64,000 bases of DNA from Nodularia sp. LEGE 06071 (GTDB lineage: Bacteria > Cyanobacteriota > Cyanobacteriia > Cyanobacteriales > Nostocaceae), in contig NZ_JADEWH010000019.1 in the NCBI RefSeq assembly GCF_015207755.1, forward strand, positions 34,583 through 98,582, given 5' to 3'. Both the position numbers and the translations under genes were made by a program. Under the pieces are notes generated by a model. The model had not been told where the DNA came from, searched no databases, and worked only from the letters and a program-made list of their open reading frames with translations. Of this stretch, positions 36,759-44,154 are shown one piece after another; positions within the stretch are counted from its first letter, which is position 1, and every line of letters begins with the position of its first letter.

Positions 36759-37892
36759 CTAACTAATCCCAGCTACTGTTCTAGTTTCTCTAACTTGGTT
36801 TTCTATTTTGTTAATTTGCGCTATCTCAAAACTATACGCAAATGCTAAATCATCGTGATAGAGCGCGTCGGCTAACTCATTATCTCGCTGGAGAGTATCT
36901 TCTAAATCAGATGGAATTAATTGCTTATTCAGAAAATTCCGATAGCATAATTTTCCTTGGTTTTCTCCGGTTCTAATTACTTCGTTTATTAAAGCTTTAA
37001 ACGTCTCTCCGTCAATACAACTTGTGACATCTGACAATGAATACTTATCAATTGATTTCTCAGGCATTTTCTTCATATATTCGATCAAATTGCCTGTCAC
37101 AATCTCGAATTTTGTTGTGGCTTTACGTATCGCATGATAATTTTCTTCCAGTAAAAAATGAGGAAGACAACGCCTTCCCAGATATTTACCATAGAACATG
37201 AAACTAGTCCAGTTATTATCCCGCACTAAGTGATTGTTGAAAGTGTGATGCAATCGTTCTATTAAGTAATCGCCAACATTTACATTCATTTCTACGATAT
37301 AGTTGGGATCGTTGAGAATGAGGCTGATTGACAAGGGTGAAAAGCCAGTACGAATCAGAGAATTCCAGAAAAAACCAGAGATATGTTTATTGAAAATTTC
37401 ACGCTGCTCTTCTAAGGTAGAAGCGTGAGCAATCTGCTCAAATTGTCTACCATAAAGTAGACGCATTAACGGCGCAACGAATCTAACGTAAAATAATTCA
37501 TGCCGTCCTGAAAGCAGAATTCCCTTTTGAATTGCCCACCGATTGGCACTAAAATAAGCAAATGCTTGAGGAGATATTTTATCTTCAAATGAGGAAAATA
37601 TCTCCCACCGATTAGAGCAATCTTCTACACCAAAAAACTGAAGTAGCTGGTCATATGATAAAGCCCGAATAGCTGCTAGTTTCAATTCGAGCAAATAATT
37701 TTGACCAGGTGAGTAATCTACAGATATTAAGGATTTGGGATTGCAAGCAAGAAGGCTAAGAGTTCGACATCCGCTGCCTGTGACAGCGAGTACTTTGTCA
37801 TTTGATGTAATATCTAAAGCTCTTAACTCCGAGAATGAATCTTCATCACAGGTACTGTATAGTATCCACTTTTCTTGATTAGATTTTGGCAT
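36759..37892 (-). CDS. DUF3419 / BtaA-like 3-amino-3-carboxypropyl transferase
   Basis: 377 residues. Looks like the DUF3419 family: an SAM-binding region VLAVTGSGCRTLSLL, then SVDYSPGQNYLLELKLAAI (D-x-N-P/S-x-Q-type motif) and SGRHELFYVRFVAPLMRLLYG. BtaA of this family moves the 3-amino-3-carboxypropyl group of S-adenosylmethionine to diacylglycerol in betaine-lipid synthesis. No BtaB-type N-methyltransferase lies beside it, so the product is probably not DGTS. It is the first gene of the leftward operon. I infer that the cluster product carries a homoserine-derived head group. Confidence 0.8.
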   Translation of the reverse strand: MPKSNQEKWILYSTCDEDSFSELRALDITSNDKVLAVTGSGCRTLSLLACNPKSLISVDYSPGQNYLLELKLAAIRALSYDQLLQFFGVEDCSNRWEIFSSFEDKISPQAFAYFSANRWAIQKGILLSGRHELFYVRFVAPLMRLLYGRQFEQIAHASTLEEQREIFNKHISGFFWNSLIRTGFSPLSISLILNDPNYIVEMNVNVGDYLIERLHHTFNNHLVRDNNWTSFMFYGKYLGRRCLPHFLLEENYHAIRKATTKFEIVTGNLIEYMKKMPEKSIDKYSLSDVTSCIDGETFKALINEVIRTGENQGKLCYRNFLNKQLIPSDLEDTLQRDNELADALYHDDLAFAYSFEIAQINKIENQVRETRTVAGIS

Positions 37893-38707
37893 AAAAATAG
37901 GATCTTCTTTTTTAGTTTGGTTGATTATTGCAATATTTGGAGCATTTGTATGTATTATGTTTCGACTTTCTCAAATTGATCAGGTCGAGGGGGAGGATTA
38001 CTGCTCCACCCTTCCAGGGCAAAACAGTGCTTGTAGTAGGGGTTTAGGGTAGGTAGCCCGCGAGTTACCATGATTGGCAATTTTCCCAGCACCGTCTCCA
38101 AACTAATCATCACCGTTCCCGTATCAATTGATTTTGCAGTAGCAATGATATTCAATAGGGTTTTGGCTATTCGCATCTCGCGTACCTTACGGTTTTATTA
38201 CATTAAACTACCTGTACTACTTCGCCCTGTAATCCACTTTTCCGTTGGACGTGGTGGGGCGTGGGTTTATCCCACAATTACTTGAAAACTCGCTTACCAT
38301 AAGACTTTCGTCTCTTATGTAATCTTAGGTTCGTCACATCTAAGGGACATGATATCACAACTATACTAATTTCTCCGGAGTTCTCTATTCGCCTTGTATT
38401 GTATAAAAGTTGATAAAAAACTTAACTTGGTTTTTTAGAGGGGTTATGTTAGTATCACGCAGGTTAGACGTATTAATCTCGATATAATCAATAACTTCTC
38501 ATTTGCCAAAAACATAATTTGAGACCTGTTAATCGAAAAGATTAGCCAGTATCACTACTTTGGGTAAGTTTAGTTTGGGTTAAAGTCCCGCAAAAAGGCA
38601 TAAAAAAAAGCTAGAAAAAGTAAAATTTATGAGGATAAAGACTGAATACTGAAAACAGATTCATTTTGATTGCTCGCGTTATTTTCTAACCCGTAAAATA
38701 CTGGCTT
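37893..38707. promoter_or_regulatory. Divergent control region between the two lipid operons
   Basis: 815 bp between the leftward (37892) and rightward (38708) operons. It must hold both promoters. It also contains a short open frame at 37955-38176 on the minus strand (73 codons, starting MRIAKTLLNIIATAKSIDTG) that I do not recognise, and the hairpin at 38294-38322. No operator could be assigned. Confidence 0.5.
38294..38322. repeat. Hairpin in the divergent control region
   Basis: TTAC-C-ATAAGA pairs with TCTTAT-GTAA around an 8-base loop, giving about ten base pairs with one bulged C. It lies between the unassigned short frame and the rightward operon. It could be an end structure of a lost IS200/IS605-type element or a regulator site; the sequence does not decide. 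Confidence 0.45.
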
Positions 38708-40636
38708 ATGAATGTTCGTTTGACCGATTCGCCAAATCCTCTAGAGAAATTTTCAACATTAATAGAGTTACTGATCTATAGAGCGCAGAATCAACCACAG
38801 CAGAGTGCTTACACATTTCTGCGCGATGGAGAAACTGAAGAAATCAACCTGACTTATGGAGAACTAGACCAAAAAGTTAGGGCGATCGCATCTCATCTTC
38901 AGTCTCTAGGAGTATCTGGCGAACGTGCGTTACTGTTGTATCCACCAGGTCTAGATTTCATTACTGCCTTCTTGGGGTGTTTATATGCAGGTGTTGTAGC
39001 AGTTCCAGCATATCCACCCAGAAAGAATATGAACTTCTTGAGGTTGCAGGCGATCGCCACAGATGCTCAAGCAACGGTAGTATTGACTACTTCAGACTTG
39101 TTAGCCAACTTGGTCAGTCAATGGGCTGAAAATCCAGAATTGCCAACTATGCACTGGTTAAGCACAGATGACATCGACAGTAATCTCAGTTCAGATTGGC
39201 AAGCACCAAGACTAGAGAGGGATACCCTGGCGTTTCTCCAATATACTTCTGGCTCGACAGGAACGCCAAAGGGAGTGATGGTAACACATGGGAATTTGCT
39301 ATCCAACCAGAGAGCGATCAAGGTCGGCTTCGGACATACAGAGAAAACAATTTTCGTCGGTTGGTTGCCCTTATTTCACGATATGGGATTGATTGGCAAT
39401 GTCTTGCAGCCCCTATATTTGGGTATACCTTCCATTCTCATGTCACCAGTAGCTTTTCTGCAAAAGCCTTTGCGTTGGTTGCAAGCTATTTCTCGTTACA
39501 AAGCCACTACTAGTGGTGGGCCAAATTTTGCCTATGATCTTTGCATCCGCAAAATTACTCCTGAAGAACTTTCTCGTCTTGACTTGAGCAGTTGGGAAGT
39601 TGCTTTCAACGGAGCCGAACCAGTCCGGTCTGAAACATTAGAGCGCTTTGCTAACTATTTTGCCGAGTGTGGTTTCCGTAAAGAGGCATTTTATCCCTGC
39701 TACGGTATGGCTGAAACGACTTTATTCGTGTCCGGAGGTTTGAAAACATCTCCCCCCGTTCTGTATGAGCTAGAAGCAGCAGCCCTTGAGGAAAATCAGG
39801 TAGTGGCGGCTGAATCTGACGAGGGAACTAGAACAATTGTTGGCTGTGGCCGAACCTGGTTAGATGAGAAAATCGCTATTGTCGATCCCGAATCCTTAAC
39901 TCTGTGTCCCCCCAGTAAAGTGGGAGAGATTTGGGTGTCGGGTTCTTCTGTGGCTGCTGGCTACTGGAGACGACCAGAGCAAACAACCGAAACCTTTCAA
40001 GCTTATCTGTCAGACAAAGATGTTAGCGATCGCGACGAAGCATCTCGTAGAGAAGCGTTAGGAGCGTCAGGCCCGTTTCTCCGAACCGGAGACTTAGGCT
40101 TTTTGCAAGACGAAGAGTTGTTTGTTACAGGAAGACTCAAGGATGTGATTATTGTCCGCGGACAAAATCATTATCCCCAGGATATTGAGTTAACGGTTCA
40201 AAACAGTCATCCAGCACTGCGATTAAATAGTGGGGCAGCCTTTACAGTAGAGCAAAAAGGGCAACAGCGATTAGTTATTGTTCAAGAGGTGGAACGAACC
40301 TCTTTGAGGCGGTTGGATATAAAAGAGGTCGTCGGCAATATCACCGAAGCAGTGATAGATCACCACGGCTTACAGGTGTATGCCACAGTTTTAATTAAGC
40401 CTGGGAGTATCCCCAAGACCTCTAGTGGGAAAATTCAGCGCCATGCTTGTCGGCGTGGGTTTCTAGATGGCAGTTTGAATGTGCTGGAGAACTCTAGTAG
40501 AAGTCCTCATAACCAAGATACATTTCCACAGTTGGCAGATGATGTTAACTCCCTCCTCACAAAAGTGCAGGAAGTTAATCCTGATTTGAAAAAAGCGAAT
40601 ATCAAGGAGGGTGAAAAAGCTAATGCACTTCAATAG
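38708..40636 (+). CDS. Fatty acyl-AMP ligase, no carrier domain
   Basis: 642 residues. FAAL pattern: LTYGELDQKVRAIASHLQ, LQYTSGSTGTPKGVMVTHGN, GWLPLFHDMG, FYPCYGMAETTLFVSGG, LRTGDLGF, GRLKDVIIVRG and KTSSGKIQRHACR with the catalytic Lys. An extra segment rich in Asp, Arg and Ser (VSDRDEASRREALGASG) sits before LRTGDLGF; the DNA there contains a GCGATCGC site and looks like a small insertion. First gene of the rightward operon. It loads a fatty acid, probably onto the free carrier protein encoded at 42371-42655. Its end overlaps the next gene by 14 bp. Confidence 0.93.
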   Translation: MNVRLTDSPNPLEKFSTLIELLIYRAQNQPQQSAYTFLRDGETEEINLTYGELDQKVRAIASHLQSLGVSGERALLLYPPGLDFITAFLGCLYAGVVAVPAYPPRKNMNFLRLQAIATDAQATVVLTTSDLLANLVSQWAENPELPTMHWLSTDDIDSNLSSDWQAPRLERDTLAFLQYTSGSTGTPKGVMVTHGNLLSNQRAIKVGFGHTEKTIFVGWLPLFHDMGLIGNVLQPLYLGIPSILMSPVAFLQKPLRWLQAISRYKATTSGGPNFAYDLCIRKITPEELSRLDLSSWEVAFNGAEPVRSETLERFANYFAECGFRKEAFYPCYGMAETTLFVSGGLKTSPPVLYELEAAALEENQVVAAESDEGTRTIVGCGRTWLDEKIAIVDPESLTLCPPSKVGEIWVSGSSVAAGYWRRPEQTTETFQAYLSDKDVSDRDEASRREALGASGPFLRTGDLGFLQDEELFVTGRLKDVIIVRGQNHYPQDIELTVQNSHPALRLNSGAAFTVEQKGQQRLVIVQEVERTSLRRLDIKEVVGNITEAVIDHHGLQVYATVLIKPGSIPKTSSGKIQRHACRRGFLDGSLNVLENSSRSPHNQDTFPQLADDVNSLLTKVQEVNPDLKKANIKEGEKANALQ

Positions 40637-42230
40637 TCAAAGCCACTCCTGGGAAAGTTCAAGTCGTCAACGTGCAGAAGAAATTATCTATTGGTTACGT
40701 GACTATGCCCAAAGACGAATTAATTCCAGGCTCATGGACGAGCGACGGTGTATAACTCCCCATATCGTTCTAGACTTTGGCAAAAAGGGCTTATTAGGAA
40801 TGCTCGTCCCTCAATCATCTGGGGGTCTTGGCTTAACCTACCGCGATATGTTTCAAATTGTGGAACAACTTGCAGCTATTGATCTCAATTTAGCTTCATT
40901 TGTCGGTGTCAACAATGCTTTAGGAGTCTATCCAATTCTTAAGTATGCTACACCTGAGATCAAAGAAACCTATTTAAAGAATTTAGCTGAAGGCAGAGAT
41001 TTAGCCGCCTTTGCCATTACAGAGCCATGTGCGGGATCTAATCCCAGAGCCATCAAGGCTGAAGCTCATGCAGATGACAATGGCGGGTGGTTACTAAGTG
41101 GAACCAAAATTTGGAGCGGTTCTGCATCTTGGTCAACCATGATCAATACTTTTGCTCACGTTATAGATGAACAAGGCGAATCTTTGGGAGTCACAGCCTT
41201 TACCATACCAGAAAATGCCCCAGGATTGAGGCAAGGTGCTGAAGCTCCCACTATGGGAATGCGAGGTATGGTTCAGAATACCGTTCACCTTGAGCAGGTA
41301 AAAGCCAATCGTGAAAATGTCTTAGGTGAAATTGGTTCTGGTTTTGCAGTGGCTCAGGACGCAATGCAACTAGGACGATTGGGAATTGCTGTTATGTGTA
41401 TTGGGGGAATGAAGCGCTGCGCTCAACTTATGCTTCGTTACGCAACCCGTCGTTCAATTGGTATGGAACGGCTAATACATCAACAAATTACTTTGCAACG
41501 TCTTAGTAATTTAACAGCAGCAATTGGCGCGGTTGAGTGCTTGGTGAACACTATCACTACACCGCTAGATGAAGGAAAGTCTGTTCCTCCAGAAGCTTAT
41601 CTTGTAACAAAGATTATTGCACCCGAATTAATGTGGCAAGCAGCAGATAATCTTGTTCAGTTGTTAGGTGGACGGGGTTATATCGAATCTAATATTGCAC
41701 CCCAAATTTTCCGAGATGCTCGTTTGTTTCGGATCTTTGAAGGGCCTACTGAAACTTTACAAATGCACTTGGGCTTGTTAGCTTTATACCACACCTCGCA
41801 ACTTTGTTCATCTCTGAAGGAGTTTCTAGGAGCTACAGAAATCAGCGATAAATTACAACACACGGCTGAATATTGTGCCTCTTATCTGAAAAAGCAAAAC
41901 CTATCTCGGAGTAGTAATAAGAAACTGAGTAAAATACTATCTCAAAAGTTGGGTGACGTGGCTGCATGGGGATTTGTCCTTGCTTGCATACAAAAGTCTG
42001 ATCAAAGTCAGCCATCAAATGAATTAAAACTTATAGAACAGTGGGGTCAACAAAATTTTCAGGCAAAAATAGCTAATGCTATGAATGACAATCTATCCGA
42101 AGAAATTGTAGTGGATATTAATCAGGTAGAAAATCTGATTAATCAGTATACAGAAATGATTGGTAATGTTGAGCAAACTATGGCAGGAGAACAAGATCAA
42201 CTTGATGAATATCTTTGTAATAATGCCTAA
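40623..42230 (+). CDS. Acyl-CoA dehydrogenase-like protein acting on the acyl chain
   Basis: 535 residues from ATG 40623, preferred over GTG 40611 because AAGGAGG at 40604-40610 abuts the GTG but is 12 bases from the ATG. ACAD motifs: FAITEPCAGSNPRAIKAEA, LSGTKIWSGSASW, GRLGIAVMCIGG, QLLGGRGYIESN and FRIFEGPTETLQMHLG. The C-terminus is about 150 residues longer than catabolic ACADs and is helical. Between a FAAL and a carrier gene, such enzymes usually make an alpha,beta- or remote double bond in the loaded chain. It is only loosely similar to the second ACAD at 34561-35682. Confidence 0.88.
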   Translation: MHFNSQSHSWESSSRQRAEEIIYWLRDYAQRRINSRLMDERRCITPHIVLDFGKKGLLGMLVPQSSGGLGLTYRDMFQIVEQLAAIDLNLASFVGVNNALGVYPILKYATPEIKETYLKNLAEGRDLAAFAITEPCAGSNPRAIKAEAHADDNGGWLLSGTKIWSGSASWSTMINTFAHVIDEQGESLGVTAFTIPENAPGLRQGAEAPTMGMRGMVQNTVHLEQVKANRENVLGEIGSGFAVAQDAMQLGRLGIAVMCIGGMKRCAQLMLRYATRRSIGMERLIHQQITLQRLSNLTAAIGAVECLVNTITTPLDEGKSVPPEAYLVTKIIAPELMWQAADNLVQLLGGRGYIESNIAPQIFRDARLFRIFEGPTETLQMHLGLLALYHTSQLCSSLKEFLGATEISDKLQHTAEYCASYLKKQNLSRSSNKKLSKILSQKLGDVAAWGFVLACIQKSDQSQPSNELKLIEQWGQQNFQAKIANAMNDNLSEEIVVDINQVENLINQYTEMIGNVEQTMAGEQDQLDEYLCNNA

Positions 42231-42370
42231 AATATTATAAAATAAGGATGAAAAACCTCATATAGTTAGATAATTAAAATCAGTCTATAATGACTTAAAG
42301 TAAAAAGCTTAAAAATCAGAAAATGCGGGTTTGAATACAGTAATATATACCAAAAATTGAGGTTCTTAAA

Positions 42371-42655
42371 ATGACGCAACTTTTTGAAGACAACAAAGCA
42401 AGTGAACAGAGCGAGCAATTTACACAACTAAAAATTAGCGAGTGGATTGTTGACTATATGTCAGATTTACTAGAAATTGAACCCGATGAAGTAGATGTAG
42501 AAACTACTTTCGCGCGTTATGGTTTAGATTCATCAGCCGCAGTGATTTTAACGGGAGATTTAGGAAATTGGTTAGGAAAAGAGATAGAACCAACAGTCAT
42601 GTATGATTACCCAACAATCTCCAAGTTAGCAGAATATGTGGCTGAGGAAAACTAA
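42371..42655 (+). CDS. Free acyl carrier protein
   Basis: 94 residues, with YGLDSSAAVIL containing the phosphopantetheine Ser and the usual DYPTISKLAEYV end. Encoded between the ACAD and the dimetal enzyme. It is presumably the carrier on which the FAAL-activated chain is oxidised and modified before it meets the PKS, the arrangement of columbamide- and cylindrocyclophane-type clusters. Confidence 0.92.
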   Translation: MTQLFEDNKASEQSEQFTQLKISEWIVDYMSDLLEIEPDEVDVETTFARYGLDSSAAVILTGDLGNWLGKEIEPTVMYDYPTISKLAEYVAEEN

Positions 42656-42846
42656 AAAACTGTAAGAGGATGCTTGAGAAGATACAAACTCAATAACTTC
42701 TCTATTACAAAATAAGGCGTTGATTCTGAGATAATTTCCCCTTCTCTTGTATGGGGGTTTTTATAGAGCTTTGATGTTAAAGCAAGATACTTGACAATCC
42801 ATATAAGTAAGCATCGTCAATTACAACATAAAGGTAGCAACATCTC

Positions 42847-44151
42847 ATGATTACTAGCAGTAATACTTCACCAATATCTCAAATTAATAAAGTTATCCCT
42901 CTCTTGGAAAAGAACTATGGAAATAACCTTGACTCAGACTACACTGAAAAAATCCAAGAACTAGATAGAAACTTTAACTATAGTGCCAACAGTAATGTTT
43001 TTTGGAGTGAACCAGAACACTCTATCCTTTATGGCACACCACTTTATGAACAAGCTTCTCTATCTCAAAAATTAGCACTCAATCACCTGCATTGGGTATT
43101 GTTTTACAAGAGAGTTGCTGACAGTGAAACTGAGCTAATTCATTACAACACTATCACAGCAGATTGTCTCATGGCTGCAAATAGTGATCATAAAATGCTG
43201 GTGGAACTGTTAGCTCATGAAACTTACCAAGAACGTCAACATATTCATGCTTTTTCTCAAATAAATTATAAAACTACTAAAGCTTTACTAGGTAAAAAAG
43301 CTCTAGTGAATCCCGTTTCTGATGAGACTACTGTACGGGAGCAGAAAAAGGATATATCTGCCAATTATATATCCACTGCTGCCAACTTGCTCGCAATGAT
43401 GCTCCCAGGTAAAAAGCAATCTCATGCCGATTCTGATAAATATTTGTCATTTCCTACCAACGGATTTTTTAATGGATTTTCAGGAAAATCAGATATATCA
43501 AGAAAACAGTTCTTTTCAGATAATTGGAGAAGTTATCCATTCTTGGCTGCTAATTTTTATGCTGTGCGCTACATGGCTAATCTACTATTGAAAAACCATG
43601 AATTTGGTATACATTGCTACTTCAAAAAAATGCATAAAAATAATGAATTTATAGCGAGTCCAACAGCTATATCTCACTATCATTTTTTAGATGAAGCTTT
43701 TCATACAACCACTTCTCTATTTCTTGGTCGAGACTTTCATAAATATTTACCAAAGCCATCAAGATATGAAAAATGGATTGCCAACTTAGCTATCTTACAG
43801 GCACAGCACGAAAACCTCAATGCTATTTCTGGAATATCTACCAACCGCTTTTTGAGTGATGGTGATGTGATAATTTTTCTGATGAAACTCTTGCAGAGTC
43901 CTGTATTTGATATGTCGGCTCAGGAAGCAATTCAGTGGATTGAAAAGTGCCTATGTTATGAGCATGAAGGATTTCATGTCAACCTGAAGGTACATAATAA
44001 ACTGTTATCAGAATTACGTAAGTTTGCATATCAACTAGACTACTTGTGGCCTGTAAATAAGGAAATGCGTGTAATGGCTTCAGGAGGTTCAATTAAGAAA
44101 GCGATCAAAAATAATATCAAAGCCTTTAATCAGTTTTCTATAGCAATTTAA
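42847..44151 (+). CDS. AurF/CylC-like dimetal-carboxylate enzyme (candidate halogenase or oxygenase)
   Basis: 434 residues, mostly helical. Metal-binding motifs of the ferritin-like dimetal group are visible: ETYQERQHIHAF contains ExxH, and HYHFLDEAFHTTTS contains HxxxExxH, as in the AurF N-oxygenase. An upstream Glu near ADSETELIHYN could be the first ligand. In cyanobacteria, CylC-type members of this group sit beside a FAAL and a carrier protein and chlorinate unactivated carbons of the fatty chain; this gene has exactly those neighbours. N-oxygenation or another oxidation remains possible. It ends 3 bp before the PKS gene. Confidence 0.6.
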   Translation: MITSSNTSPISQINKVIPLLEKNYGNNLDSDYTEKIQELDRNFNYSANSNVFWSEPEHSILYGTPLYEQASLSQKLALNHLHWVLFYKRVADSETELIHYNTITADCLMAANSDHKMLVELLAHETYQERQHIHAFSQINYKTTKALLGKKALVNPVSDETTVREQKKDISANYISTAANLLAMMLPGKKQSHADSDKYLSFPTNGFFNGFSGKSDISRKQFFSDNWRSYPFLAANFYAVRYMANLLLKNHEFGIHCYFKKMHKNNEFIASPTAISHYHFLDEAFHTTTSLFLGRDFHKYLPKPSRYEKWIANLAILQAQHENLNAISGISTNRFLSDGDVIIFLMKLLQSPVFDMSAQEAIQWIEKCLCYEHEGFHVNLKVHNKLLSELRKFAYQLDYLWPVNKEMRVMASGGSIKKAIKNNIKAFNQFSIAI

Positions 44152-44154
44152 AAA

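Noticed and set aside
37955..38176. 73-codon minus-strand frame as a firm gene
   Set aside because: No recognisable family, no clear ribosome site, and it lies in a region with other repeat-like structure. Kept only as an observation.
40611..40622. GTG 40611 as the start of the acyl-CoA dehydrogenase
   Set aside because: The AAGGAGG touches the GTG with no spacing. The ATG at 40623 has a usable distance to it.
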